NCBI GenBank assembly: GCA_013400975.1
Contig: WBMZ01006400.1
Coordinates: forward strand, 1 to 64,000
Length of the DNA stretch: 64,000 nucleotides
Origin: Atrichornis clamosus
Lineage: Eukaryota; Chordata; Aves; Passeriformes; Menuridae
Direction of reading: 5' to 3'
The translations under genes were made by a program, and so were the position numbers. This document shows positions 11,268 to 24,924 of the stretch, one piece after another (the stretch's first letter is position 1; each line of letters begins with the position of its first letter). The notes beneath the pieces are model-generated. The model did not search any database. It was not told the origin of the DNA and was given only the letters and a program-made list of their open reading frames with translations.

Positions 11268-13118
11268 TCTGATTGGGCAATAATAGGCTCAGGATGAATT
11301 AGATTTGATAATTTTGTTACACACAAACAGGTCTGCCTGCAATTTCTGCCAGGCTCCTTACTCCACATCTGAAGTTCTCACCTGCCTCAACCCTATGGAA
11401 GCTCTGTAATTCATATCAATTAAAAAATAAATAAAACATGTTTGCTTTAAGTGATCAGAAAATTCTGTTCATAGCCATCTTGCACAGGTAAAACTGCACC
11501 AGTATGAGACAGTAGAGAATCAGACTGAGAATAAATACATTAAAAGTGATTATGAAATATTCACGGGACATTTATGAAAAACCATATTTTCTGCAAGGTA
11601 ATCTCTTATGGAATTTATAGTACAGCAAATCACCAAATAGAGAAACTGGAGAAAAGGTTAATAGCTGGACTAATTATAAATCCAGATATATATAATTCAG
11701 CCTCCTAAACAGCATCACACTTGTGCTTTAAGTAAGAAGCTATAGGGGAAACACTTTTGGAATCTATTTATCTTTTCTGTAATATTTATTAGTATACTAG
11801 CATTTAATTCATTATTTATAGGTTTCTGACACCCATCTCATTCATTTGATATCTAATTTTTAGCAGTAGTACTTTGTAGACAAGCAAGTACTTCAAGAAA
11901 GCAGAATACACTGTAAATCTGCAATAGCCTTTGGGGAAATGTATTGAGTATGTAAACCTGACTAAATAACGTATGGGAATATAGGACAGTATGTTAAACT
12001 TACAGTTTTGCTATACTTGAGGTAAATTTTAATGTTTCTGTTATTCATCCTAAGTGCAAAATCTTTAATTTTAATTTTTGCTATACAGCAATGGATAAGA
12101 AACACAATCATTCTCATGTGATTGAGAACAAAAGCACCAGAGTTCCTTCCTGTTTCTTTCACCTAAGGCTGCTTTGTGGTGTTTGTGTATTGGATGGGAA
12201 GAGGAAAATCAGTTTAAAATAATCTAACATAATATTTAGCATGAAAACTAATGACTGCACGAAAGGTCTGTTTATAAGTGAGTGAATATTGTGCAATTAA
12301 GCTGTTTGCAAACTGATAAGCCCACATATGTGTGTGTACATATCTAATACACACATATATGATAGGGAGCCTTAACATAGTATAGAATTATTATTACACA
12401 TCCTGTGGCCTACTAATGGAATGTACATATATATAATATAGCAACTCCCATATCTTTGAATTGTAGAATTTGGAAAAATGGGACCTTAAACCTATATACT
12501 ATATAAAAGTAACTAATATCTGGCTGTGGAAATGCATAGGAAAGGTTTCTGGTGTGAAAATAAATGAGATATGTCAATCTGAGTAAAAAAATATAGATAT
12601 ACTCAGAGTCATAAGTAGAAATAATAATGAAATATAGGCAAAGTTGAAAGATAAATGGGAAAGTGCAGTAATACTTCTTAAAACTGTGCTTTGCCATGCA
12701 GCGTAGTTAAACAGTAGCTATCTGACCAAATATTTACAGCTGAAGATTATATTTTTCATATTTAAATGCATTATTTTTTTCCTTTTTCAAAGATCTTGCA
12801 TTACTATAAATGCCACCATTCTCAATTGTTTGATAAATTTACACAAGTTGTCACAAAAAGGTTTGGTTTTTTTTCAAACACTTCATCAGAGGTAATTATC
12901 CTTTTGCTGGATAACCTATCAAATGCAGAAAGAGCTTCCATTCCATAAAACTTGGAGTGGTCATGGAGAACGTAGAATTATAGACATTAATTTATTCTCA
13001 AAACTAGTAAAAGTGACGACTAGCCAAGCCTCTCAGTAACTGCAACTGCAACTAAATGCAACGGCTTTCAACATTTTGGATTCACTGCTGACATTCTTTC
13101 TGAATCCTATTCCCTCAG
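11268..13118. other. Gene-free stretch
   Basis: Strongly AT-rich with a short imperfect TG/CA stretch at 12323-12361. No recognised exon, mobile element or RNA gene. Confidence 0.55.
12323..12361. repeat. Imperfect TG/CA microsatellite
   Basis: Short TGTGTGTG and ACACACAT runs separated by CATATCTAAT, forming a partial inverted repeat. It is too degenerate to be a long variable array. Confidence 0.6.
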
Positions 13119-13302
13119 TCCTTGCTGGAGATAAAAAGCAGAAGGACCAGAACTGATGGAATGTAAGCTGCAAGGGTCAAAGGAGTTACTGCAGCCAGTG
13201 GTGCTGGAATCAATCTTGGCAAAGGGGAAGCAGAAAAGAAGTCTGACCTATCTCACAGCTCCTGCTTGCTTACTGACAGATGATGTGGGAGCAGTGCAAA
13301 AA
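13119..13302 (+). other. Exon-like interval with strong splice sites
   Basis: A pyrimidine-rich tract ending TATTCCCTCAG (acceptor AG at 13117-13118) precedes 184 bp of purine-rich, locally GC-richer sequence that ends at a consensus donor, AAAAA|GTAAGTA, with GT at 13303-13304. None of the three plus frames is open across the whole interval. An ATG at 13156 opens a frame to the donor and beyond, to a stop at 13336-13338, but the translation (beginning MECKLQGSKELLQP) matches no family that I recognise. If used, it would be a noncoding or first coding exon. Many intervals of this type occur by chance in 64 kb, so support is weak. Confidence 0.22.
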
Positions 13303-16300
13303 GTAAGTAAAGACTCCTATGTCACTGTTTGGGAATAACTAACTTGGGAATCAAGCACCAGGTTAGATCTATGCAAACTAGGTTCTTCCCCCAGTTTGGC
13401 AACTACACCATATTCCAGACCTTATTTTTTCCTCTGTTAGAACAACACTGACCTTTACAACGAACTTTAGTCTCTATTAATGAAAAGTTTGTCATGAGTG
13501 TGAAAAGTCCCTATTGTTGTTGTGTGGAAGAACAGAAGAGAAAAATGTAGTAACTAATAACTTTACAAATGTAGAAAATAACTTTTGATGTTTAGCTGCA
13601 TGAAGATATGTACATAATGTTTACTGCACAGATTGTTTTGAACCAATATACTATTCTTTTTAAAAGCAATTGTCAGCAATCTATTTTCAAGAAATTGAGA
13701 TTTTTACTTTCAAATGTGACCAAAAAAACCCTTCAAAACCCAATCAAACAAAACGAAACTTTGCACCAGCTGATAATCTCACACAAGCTTCTCATAAACA
13801 AGCACTAAATCTTTATCTCATTACCTCTTTCCTTGTTAGAGGCTAAATGATACTTCTTTCTATTGTACAAGGAATGAAGAGTATGCATTTTCTGAGCTGC
13901 TGAAGCTTGTTATTGAAATTAAGCTTTATGACACTGCTGTTTTCCATACTTGGACCCAGTCTATCGGATTTGTGTGGCTGCTTCCAGAAATAAGAAGGGC
14001 AAATGTCAATGCATTTTCAAAAGTAAAGGCAAGGAACAGGTTGTTAAATGGGCTGAGTTAAGCAATCTCCTAGGAAGGACACCTACTAATAAAAGTAGTA
14101 TTGCTTGTCCTAAAGTGCTCCTCCGTTTCTGTGACAGTACAGTCCAAACTCCACAATGTCATTTCCTTTTACGTTTGATACTTTTGCATCTCTGTGGTTT
14201 TCAGTAAGATTGATTCCTTTGAAAAGGCTGGATGGCAAGGAACATCTCAACCCCTTCACTCATCTTTACATAAAAGAATGTGTATTTCAGTGTTTATGAA
14301 GTGGTGAGAAAGTACTGCTTCTATTTTCCAAAGAATTCTTGTCAATTTTCCTTTCCACGTGTTATAAACCATATTGATGTGAATGCCTTCTGAAGTTACT
14401 CAGTCAAAAAAGTAATTCATTTCAGTAGAACGATTTCTGAGGCACATCACTGCCCTGTAGACTTTCATCATATTCCTTTCTTCACATGAAAAATGAGTAC
14501 ATTTCTAAACTGCAATTTTAAATATTGAATAAGGCTACTGATATCAATAAGTTTGATTATTCAAGACATGAGCTTACAAAGTGTTGAACACTTATAATCA
14601 AGAGTGTGCAGCCTTTTCAATGTAGCTGCAGTGCTTTGGAGGATTGAACCCTAAAGAAAGAGGATTAACAGTTTACAGGAATTAATGTAGAGAGACAGAA
14701 GCCAAGATATTACATAAGCTTAATATCTGGCCTTTTAGATTATTTAGATATCTTAATTTAGAAATATATATTTAATTTATATTAAAAATGCATTCAAGCA
14801 TTGATCAATAATTTTTATCAATTCAGTCATGCATCACTTGTATTCCATAGTGTTCATATTTCTTTGGATCAAGGTGTTGTCAGCTTTGGATATTTAACAC
14901 TTCATTAACACACAGTATTAGTGTGTAATAACAGGTTATACTGACAACAGTATACACTTTGCAATTTGACATCATTCATTTAGAATTAGCAACAGAGGCT
15001 GAGCTAGGAAGCAATTATATTATAAATGTCATGGCAGGGAAAACCAGATTTTTTTGTACTTTATTAATAACTTAATATACCTACATTAAGGTCTTGAAGA
15101 GTTTATATGTTACCTTCATATTTTCACATGACTCCTATGGAAGTAGAAGACCAAGAAAATTAGATATATGATTACAACCCTAGTTGCCTCTGCAGTATGT
15201 CTGTATTTTACTGTGTGCTAATTCTGGGGGGGAAAAAAAAAGTATAGCACTGTATCCAGTCAGTTTTTCAGTCAAGTTTCTTTCTTTAGAAGTCAAATGA
15301 AATTCTGATGAGGAATGGGCACATATTTATCTTTCTGCTGTATATGTATCATCTTAGAGCATTAATGTTTTAAGTAAAAAATATGTCATATTTTTGAGCA
15401 GTTTGATAAATGGCAAATGCACTTGTTTGTGAATTAGGATTTCTGTTCTGTAAGTTGATTTTAACATACTTAATATGTGCTTTGATTCTTACAGCTCTTT
15501 ATCTGCTTCTTATTTCAGAAGAGTTTTTCTTCTTCAAGGAGTACATGCCTTCAGATGGACGTTTTGCCCTGGGTATTCTGATTCATCTGATTCTACTGTG
15601 TCTTCCTACTGAGATAGTTGTCAAAAATTGAAAATTTATTTTCCTTTCATCAAGAGCTTTCTCTTTCAATGAGATATAATTTTATTTACTTTTTCTTTTC
15701 TTTTTCCCTTTCTTCTGGTTCTTTTTGATACCTCATTTAAAAGAAGCAACACTTTATTTAATGCTGTTGTCAACCATTACTGAATATATTACTACAGTGC
15801 AAATTATTCTGCTTTCATGAAACACTAGAGGAGTTGTAATCATACAAATTCTGTAAAGTCAATGGAATAACTTGATTGAATGACAGAAAACAATATCCTC
15901 TCAGTTCACTAATCTAGACCCTACAAATGAGATAGCAACACATCCATAAGCACTGATGGGCCTTGTTTGCAGGTGAGTAAATAAAGGCCAATAGAGAGCA
16001 GGTAAATCTCTGAAAATCTCATCTTAAATTGTTTGCTTGGGCTGGTTTATGCATTATGGGGAGTTGCTTCAATTTGTGTCTCTGAGAAAATAAGAAAGTA
16101 AGTGGTTCCCTAAATAACACTGGAGCATTTTCTATCTTGCCACAGTGATTCCAGATTACCCTACTTTACTGTAAAAATTAAAAAACAAATATTGCCTGTT
16201 TGTCAGGGTCAAAATGAATTTTGAGGTCCAAAGATCAACATCAAACATCATAATCTAGTCAAAGATTATAAAGTCAAGTAAGAAAATGACATAATTTGTT

Positions 16301-19300
16301 GTTTTTTATTATCCCAATGTCTTAAAATTATATCACCAATTTTATCTTCCCTTAAGGAACACTATGTAGAAGGAAATATTTTGTAATTAAAAAGTTTAAG
16401 ATTGAGTCTCAATTTCTCTGTTACTAAGGCTTTTGCTTAGACTGCAGAACTGCAAATGAAAGCCTAAGTTTTGAGAAGAGTTTGTAGAAACATCTTTATA
16501 TCTTGGATTTTCATCCTCTGAGTTTCTGTATTTTGCCTAGAATTCTGGCCTTTGTATAGCTATTCAGCTATGAATTAACTGTAATTGGAAAGAATTCGTC
16601 AAGAATCAGCATTTACATTTCTGATCCAATACCCAGAATAAAGTTCAGCTCAATCTCTTCAGTTTTTGTTGGCCTATTTGGGAGAAATACAGCAAGAAAA
16701 TTATTTTTGTCACTGAAATATGCACAGGGAGCAGTATCACTGAGTAAGCAAACATCAAATTTGTAATGACCTGGATACGCTCCTAGATTGATAAACGGTG
16801 CATAATAAACTGTACAGCTCACCAAAACAATGGTGACTTTTTAAGTGACATTCTGGCATGTATCACAGTTTCTCTTTAGCTTTTGTACTAAGGTTTGTCT
16901 TGCAGTTTGCAGTCCTCTTGAAAAATAATGCTGATCTGCAGTCTTCTCAGAACAGATAAATTTAACCTATGTATTGGTCGTGCTGTTAGGAATTGTACTG
17001 CCACTGAAGATCTACAGTAGCTCTGTCGAGTTCTCTGCCAGTCTGAGTCATATTTACTTCATATTTTCAAAGGGTTTCTCTATCTGACATGATACACAAA
17101 AGAAAAGGCATAAGAAGCAAGGAAAGGTTTATACTGGCAGCTATCTGTTGAAAAATATATGCTGTTTTATTCTTTAACTTTCTCCAGACGTTAATCTGCT
17201 TATTACAAGATTCCCTACTATTCTCTGAGAGCCGAAAGAAGATATCCACAAGCTATTAAAATCCATTTCCACGTAGCATGAGACTCTCAATAGCGTGTGT
17301 TTAGGTGTTTAGACTACATCAGAACAGGAAATCAGTAAGCAAAAAATGGAGTCCCCTTCTTCCTAAGGGTGAACACTGATTCTCGTCTTTGATCGTGAGA
17401 ACATGTTTCAGTTTATGTTTGGGAGACAGGCTCATTTTCTTCCAGGTCTGATAGAAACTATCCATCTCTGCTCTGGGAGCCACACATCTGCACCTTCAGA
17501 CAGAATACTCTGTCAATTGGTTAAGGCAGCTGTGATGGAAATTTTTATCCAGAGGACATTTCAAATACAGAGGAGCAGCCCCATGCTGACACCAGACATA
17601 AGTGCAGCTGAAGTCATGCAGCTGGCATAAACAATGTGCCTTCCCACTACCTCTAGCCATGGCATGCCACCAGCTCCCATAACAACAGTCCTGTCCATAA
17701 AAACTGCTTCTCAGGGGTGAAATGGACTGCATTTACATTCCTCTTCTACTGTGTGGTATACAAATAGCTGACTTAAATAAAATAGTCTAGATTGTACCAT
17801 GCAAAGAAAATTAGTAAGTTTTGTCACTGGTCTTGTCGGCAATGGTCAAAAGACACATAATTCTCACTGCAAGTACCCCAGCTGACTACAACAATTGTAT
17901 CACAGCAATGCTTGGTGATGAATATATCCACATCATTAAGAGCACAGTAACTACTCTGAAGTGAAGGCTTCATTATCAGTTTTGAGAAGGAGGCAAGGAT
18001 ATAAAATGGGCACGTGAGAAACTTTATCCTGTTTTTTAAATAATGGCACTTGAAGGTCATGGCATGGTAGCACTGAGAAAACTCTAATGCCATGTCTGCT
18101 CCCCAAGCAAGGACACCTTCTGGTGCTATGAATATAGACTCCTCACTGCACTAAAATTTTAGATTACTATATCATCTTAGATATGCTTCAATCTATAAAT
18201 ATAAATAAGTCCTTTAGCTTGATATAGCACCAATGAATATTGAGAAGTGAATATCTTTCCATTACTATACTCAGTTTATTCCTTTTTGTTATCTGAGAAT
18301 TCTGATCTGTATGCCTTTACCCTTACTTAGTGGATGTATTCCAGTATTCACAGCATTTTGATAACTCTTATTTTAAAATCTATTTGCCACATGTATTTCT
18401 CCCCTCACTTAAATTTGTCATCCTCATGGAAAATATAACACTGCAACCCTGAGTTAGAAGATTAACATATTGAATAGTTGTTTTGCAGCAATATATTAGC
18501 ACAACGTTATCTCTGGTTGGCCTCTGAGACACCCCAAATTAAGGCCCCATTTTGCTGTACACTGAGCACAGTAAAAGAGTATCTTGGGACTTCAGACAAT
18601 CTCAAGTAAACCCCACATACAGGTATGAGACGTACAGCTAACATTTGATGTTTTGCTTTATATTTATTGTTTTAGAGAAATGGATCTCTATGGATAGCAA
18701 TGAAAATCACACAGCTGACAAGATTCAGCACAAGACATAGAGTGGAATCTCTTCCCCCTCCACTTCTACCACTCCACCTCCAGGCTCTGTCTCATGTGCT
18801 TTCTCACCCCTTGCCTTTTCCAGCACTGCACAAAACATTTTAAAAATCACTAATACAGAAGTAAGATGAAGAGGTCCTCACATACAAAGAAACTCCATCT
18901 GCAACACACGTCAAGCCACGTTTGGAGCACAGGCTTTGGCCTCTCTCCCAATCCCTCTCAGCCATGTCTTTCCATCCATCAGATCACAAGATATTTGAGA
19001 GATTGTATTACAATGTATAATTTAATGGCTAATATACTTCCATTCACTTCAACCATTTTGGAAGGTGCAGGGTTTGGTCACAACTGTTTGAAAGATTTCA
19101 ATATTACTATACTAAAAATGTCAGTTGTACAGAAAAGGCTACAGAAGAAAAATGAATGACTTGACTGGTTTTCAAAGTATTTGAAAAATTATGATTCCAC
19201 TAACACTTCTAAATCTGCATATCATTTTTTTTCTAGGAGCATTCACATTTTGCTGATATCAGGAGCTAATATCAGGATCATAACATGAAGAGCATCCAAT

Positions 19301-20559
19301 ATCAGGAAAATTGCTGCAAAACAAACTGATCTAAAGGATATTTTACAAAGGAACAAAAAATAGTTTATTTTTATATGTTGTTCAAATACTGAAGGTTTTT
19401 TTAAAGAAACTGATTTTAAGTCCAACTCACTAACAATATCTCAGATAGGCTATTGAGAATTAACTTTTATTTATTTTTTATTCAACCACACCTCAACATT
19501 ATTTTAGTTTATCCTTAGCTGACTGCAAGCTTTTTTTGGTCCTTTGAACTCCGTCTGTCTATGAATAGTGTCAGGCCTGTTTTCAGGTTTTCAAGCTTGC
19601 TGTTAATGGAGAATTTTTCTGGATGTTCTGTACAGCATTTTCCATTTTAGTGGTGATGCTATTGACCTAAGAAGTATTACAGGTATAGATCTCTGTTTCT
19701 TTGTAAAGATCCATAATACTCTGTGCCAAAAAATTCTCACAGTCATGGAAAAACTACACAACCATGTTCCTATACGAAAAGAGAAAGTCATTCTAGAAGT
19801 GCTAAAGTAACATAAGTTATTAAAAATCTTATTAATTTATTACTGGAGTATTAGTACAAAACTTTAAATAGACTGTGAGTAGCTATTTTAAGAAATAACT
19901 AAGGGATATTTTTAGATACTCAGCCTTCTTAGCTGAAGCTTTAAGAACTTATAAAGTTAATATTCTTGTACTATAAAATCTCTTAATAATTGGGAGAAAC
20001 AGGAAATAGGGAAGGAGAGTACACTCTTTCAATTTGATCCAAGTATTCCAAAAGGGAATTTCACATTAAGTTTGGCAAAAGGTATCTGGCATTTAAACAA
20101 GATGAAAAATTATGAATTCAAAATTTTATGCCACTTGAGAATGAATACAAGATGTACATATACTTTGTTTGAACTCAGTTACAGCAGTAAACTTACTAAA
20201 TTTTGGATTACATTAATATCAATGAAGTTTTAATGGAATAAAAACCAAAATGTAGATTCTCCTTGGAGTTCTGCCATAGAGATATACAGTCAAAACCACC
20301 TGTTGGAATAAGGTTTGTGCCTATTCTTAACCTCTAAGGATCCCACTAAGTTTTACCTGGAAAACACAAGAGTGAATCACATTGGAATCAGCAGATGCCA
20401 GAGATTCATTATTTCACAGGAATAAATCTACTAATCTTTCCACAAATGCTATCTCAAAAAGAATATGAAAGAAAATTGACAAATGGAAACACAGATTTCC
20501 CAACTTTTTGTCTTGGAACAGCATGCATAGAGATCTAATTCAGCTCTTAGTGCCAGGCT
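13303..20559. other. Gene-free stretch
   Basis: About 7 kb of AT-rich DNA. There are no recognised transposons, no RNA genes and no convincing exons. A short G7A9 run lies at about 15226-15241. The minus-strand frame at 17067-17249 and the plus-strand frame at 15410-15631 are hydrophobic chance translations. Confidence 0.55.
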
Positions 20560-20760
20560 TCACTTTGAATGACCTGCTTTTGGCCAAATGTGTCACAATT
20601 TTAATGTTATTTAAATGTGGGGTGTTTCGTCTGTGAATATTAGCAAAGCTCTTGCTGCTTTAGATAAGCAGATGACATCCCATTCCTCTTCGTTTCCCTC
20701 ATTAAAGCAAAGAAGTTGAATATTAATGAGTGTGGAGAATTATGTTGTCATGCATGTTAG
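20560..20760. other. Possible conserved noncoding element
   Basis: This segment has even base composition, no repeat character, and several homeodomain/POU-like cores close together: TTATTTAAATG, GAATATTAATGAG and TCATGCATG. Clusters of such cores typify developmental enhancers in gene deserts. Conservation cannot be measured from one sequence, so this is a guess from sequence texture. Confidence 0.12.
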
Positions 20761-22640
20761 TCTAGAAAATATAAATTCATCTCATAAAAAAGTCAAAGGA
20801 TCAAAGCAGGTTTTTACTGTTAATTGGAAACAAAGTGTCAATGGTGTCCTGATTTAAAGGGCACTCAAGGATGGTAAGGGAGGGGTGTTTGTTTGGGTTT
20901 TTTTTCTTTTCTGAAAAGGAAACATAATTAAGGTAGAAGTTATTAGTATTACTTTACTAAAATACTTTTCATTGCCTGTGGCATTCAATGAGGCATTCCC
21001 AGTGTTCAAAGTAATATTAAAAGTAAAAAATATATTATTGCAAACATACTTCAACATTAATAAAAGTAATACTTTTATAGCCAAAAGCACGTTGCTTTTA
21101 AATCTACACATTTAATGAAAATAGTATGTTCTCATTGTTCTTTTGGTAAGTAAGCTTAAAAATAGCACATTTAGCTTGTGGCTAAATAATAGAAAATAAC
21201 AGAGGATCGCCTCCATATTTTGCATTCTTGTGCTCAGTCCTAATTGCAGCAGCAGAAATTAAGCCTGTGCTCACTTAGCAAGCCTAGAAATGCGAGATTT
21301 CTTGCACACACACATGCACACAGCAGAACGATTGACTAAGGGAACAATTCTATGTTAATGTTCTTTTTAATTAAATATACAAACTGTAAATTCTAAGGGT
21401 TAGATCTCTCGCTTTTCTGATGAGATAACCTCTGTGCCTTTACAAAACATAAGGTCATTACTCTGGTTTTATTTAGCATTGCTTAGTTACAGAAGTCTTC
21501 AGATACAGCTTGCAAAATGCTCATTTCTTTCCTGCAGCAGCAGTAGATGTTAATGCTTACTTTCCTATGAACAGAAATTTGCTGAAAAAAGGTGAAAGCC
21601 TATTCCTTACATTTGCCCTAAGACACACTGCTAAAGTCAAGTGAATATTGACAAAACTATCTGAAACTTCCTGGCTTTTTTATATCATTCTCAAATATAA
21701 GGCTTGAAAGGTTACAAAGTCATACAGTTTGGTGAATCAATTAAAATGTTCTAATGTGTATTTATTAGCATGGCAAAATCCAAACAAAGATATTCTGTAC
21801 GTTCCTCCACATGGTTCAGCTGAAATACTATGAGAATAAATTAATACCATTTATCAGAACTCAATTTTACTAGAATACCTGCTAATAACACCACAAAATA
21901 ATTAAAGTGAAATAGAAGTAGAATGGAATAAAAATAGAAAAATAGCATAAAAATATGATACTACGGATCATTACTGCTTAGAAAAGAGTTATGTGAACTT
22001 TTTTTTAGTAGTAATGGAATTTGCATGATTACAAGTGCAGTGGGTGTCATTAAAATTTTAACACTTGCCACCTTTTTTCATTGTAATTCTGCATATATTC
22101 AGGGGCAGTGAATTTGGAGGTCTTAAAGCATCTGCTGCTTCTATATAAGTTGCAAATTTTATTTCATTATAAAATAATTTGAATGTTCTGCTGATAGGAT
22201 TATTCAGCTGCCTGAACTTGCTGCTGTCACTTTTCTTTGAACATAGGCCCTCTGGGGCAAAGGCACCCCAATGGGCTATTCCATTACTGTTGTTCAAAAC
22301 CCAGAATTTTGGTTTTGATTTTAAAGTTTCGAGTCCATTCCATTAAGCTTGCAAAATGGTAAGTCAGTGAAAAAAGTCCCTTCTTAAAGACATGAATGCA
22401 TGGGGACTATTTAAAGATACATATGAGCAATCAATCCTTCATCTGTAGGTAAGCTGTAGACAGGAGTTAATTGCCCTCAGCTCTCAGAAACAGGACTTTT
22501 TTGTTCTTGGGTTGGGAATAGCCCTGTGCCTGTAAAGCCATTCAGCAAGAGCCATTAATTCCAGCATGACATGAAGCAAAATCTAATGTGGTTTCAGACT
22601 GGTGAGAAATTAATCATTTTTTTCTCCTCACCACTTGAGA
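20761..22640. other. Gene-free stretch
   Basis: No recognised exon, repeat family or RNA gene. Two patches (about 21,180-21,330 and 22,080-22,290) have a less AT-biased composition than their surroundings, but carry no open frame of interest. Confidence 0.5.
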
Positions 22641-22697
22641 CACAGAATCATTGAATCATGTAGGTTGGAAGAGACCCTTAAGATCACCAAGTCCATA
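22641..22697 (-). mobile_element. Short CR1 3' terminal fragment
   Basis: The segment CACAGAATCATTGAATCATG, followed by TAGGTTGGAAGAGACCCTTAA and GATCACCAAGTCC, is the CR1 3' end read in reverse. Only about 57 bp are recognisable; the flank to the right does not follow the CR1 pattern, so the copy is either very short or its older part has decayed. The frames near 22,732-23,139 lie in that flank and match nothing known. Confidence 0.85.
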
Positions 22698-23900
22698 GTA
22701 AAACATGAAAGTCAAATCCAAATTGGAGAGCTTAGGGAATCCATGCTGAGGAGCAGGAGCTTTTAGGCTTCACTCTTGGATCAAGAACTGCTGGATGACA
22801 GTCAGGGAGGAAGTGGGGTGGCTCACTGGGCTCAGGCTGAGCCAGGGCAAAGCCAGGGAGACACAGCTGCTCAAACACCACCATTCCAACTGAGCAGCTT
22901 GCATTGTCACCTAAGAAAGGAGACAGAAGCACCAGCTTTCTGCATGGATTTCCATGTGTTCTGCAGTTACAAGTGTCAGTATCCCTGTAGGTCCACCAGT
23001 CCTGAGGGTAACCAAGACTTCAGCACTAATGTCTAATCATGGTAGGACATACAAACGGTCTGACTTCTCCAGGAGTGCCCTGACACCTCCTGCCGAGAGC
23101 ACCAGCCCAGCTACAGTTCTCTGCTGCAAAGATTTTTAAAGATTAGACTTCAAAATAGCATAAATATGCTTTTCTATTCAGCTCTATTCAGTGAAAAGAT
23201 TAACAAAATAAGACAGTTGTTAACTGAACAAGAATGTTCTATTAACTTCTTCAGCTGCTACTTTAATATGTTTGCCTAGATTTAAATTTGTAATTCACAG
23301 GATCAGTGTAGTTAGAAATGTAAAAAATCTGCTCAGGTCACCTAGTCCATCTTTGCCAGCACAGCATTATTTCCATTACTGTACTGTCCACTTTCTCTTT
23401 AAACCTTGATAATCTGTAAGTCATGTAGGGATAATAAACCGGGTGCTTAGCACAAATGTTATTTGCAGATGATAATCACAAGGCAAGGAAAAGCAACACT
23501 GCAATACACACTGATTTATGGATTTGTTTTGTCCATCACCAAATGGCTACAGCTCTTGGTGTTGAGTGAAGTCAAGTACCACACAAATATACCATTTTTG
23601 GGTTTTATATGTTTTGACTGCAATGTGCTACATTGAATGGTGTTTACTATTTGCGTTTGGCCTAGGAAAACTCATTCATGCTGGTGGCATTGACAGCAGG
23701 ATCATGCTGTCAGGAAATTTGTTTAAAAATTTATGCTAGAACTTCCCAAAACAGCTAATTTGCTATAGAGACACAATACAGGGTATGTGTGCACAGGCAC
23801 ATACAGGAAGGCTATTTCTGGAGGTACTTATTAAGATTGGTGAGAGCTTCTCCAACCAAGTGTGCTAGCTGTCTGTCACGTGTTCAAATCAGTTACAGTG
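22698..23900. other. Gene-free stretch, GC-richer at left
   Basis: The first 450 bp (to about 23,140) are richer in GC than the surroundings and carry two overlapping short plus-strand frames without recognisable content. It could be the decayed body of the neighbouring CR1 copy or of another element. The rest is ordinary AT-rich sequence. Confidence 0.4.
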
Positions 23901-23963
23901 AATATATAATTCATTATATATATATATATATATATGAATATATACAATATATACAATATATAT
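23901..23963. repeat. (TA)n microsatellite with 9-bp repeat
   Basis: A clean TA run occupies about 23915-23934. It is followed by two tandem copies of TATACAATA (23941-23958). The Tyr/Ile-rich frame at 23789-24061 runs through it and is an artefact. Confidence 0.88.
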
Positions 23964-24924
23964 GGGAACACGCAAAGCACAAAGAACCACAAAGAGACAA
24001 CATTTGTGACACAGGTGAGGAAGACAACAGCCTTGGAAATATGGTGAGAGCTGCTACTTAGACTGAAGTGAACCAGAACAAATAGTTATGACTTGCAAAA
24101 AATCAAAACTGCTTTCAAACAACCCTTAACAGAGAGCACAGGCTTCTTAAAGGCACTGAGGAAACCCAAAATTTAGTTTTAAATATTGTGTGTGTATATG
24201 TATATGCACATAAAATACATATATATTTAAATGACTTTTCTTATGAAGGAAATACTCAGTTTGGAACCAAGTGTTAATAGACTGGTTTTTTGTTAAGTGT
24301 GAAAAGTCTGAAAAAAAAATGCCTTGGAGCTTTCCACACTTTCTTAACGCAGCAAAGACTTAGGAACTTAATGAGAACAATTAAAACATCAATAATGTCA
24401 ATAATTGTACTTCAGAGCATTTTCACAGAGACCTCTGTCTACTGAGGTTTTCTGCAGTCTGAAAGAGTGACAAATTCTAGAGTGAGGAAGAGCAGAAAAT
24501 GCTATCTAAAAAACAACCCGCTGGGACAACATAAGCTTTCTAGAATATAGATTTAAAATTCAGACAACTCAAGCACTGAAACCTCTCCCTTAAAGAAATT
24601 AAAGGAAGGGACACCTTTCCCAATATCCAAAAGCCCTTTGCCAGAGCCAGCTGTCTCTAGCCTCTAGCCAGCTGTCAAAGGCTCTAGCTAGAGATTTTCA
24701 GCTTTTATCTATCTTTTTGGAAACAAACAACTACCCAGTTCTCTGTAGAGTACTCTAATTAATGAAAGCTCATGCATTTATTCTGCATAGTATATAAACC
24801 TACTCTCAAAACAAAGCAGAACAAGGTTCATCACATCACTCTCAGTCTGAATTTTCCATCACTGGAAAGCAGGAAAGGTAAAAACATTTGACAGATTCAG
24901 GGCATGGGATTGATGTACAAGGAG
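23964..24924. other. Gene-free stretch with small repeats
   Basis: Contains a degenerate TG/TA patch (24187-24229) and a small 21-bp-period duplication in which AGCCAGCTGTC occurs at 24645-24655 and again at 24666-24676, flanked by CTCTAG units. Nothing coding was recognised. Confidence 0.5.

Noticed and set aside
15838..15885. Possible further copy of the ancient repeat (GTAAAGTCAATGGAATAAC)
   Set aside because: Only one short core matches and the flanks do not follow the pattern seen at 51.4-52.1 kb.
22732..23139. Three overlapping frames of 61-86 codons
   Set aside because: No recognisable motif, frames on both strands, and the position next to a CR1 end suggests decayed repeat or ordinary GC-richer DNA.
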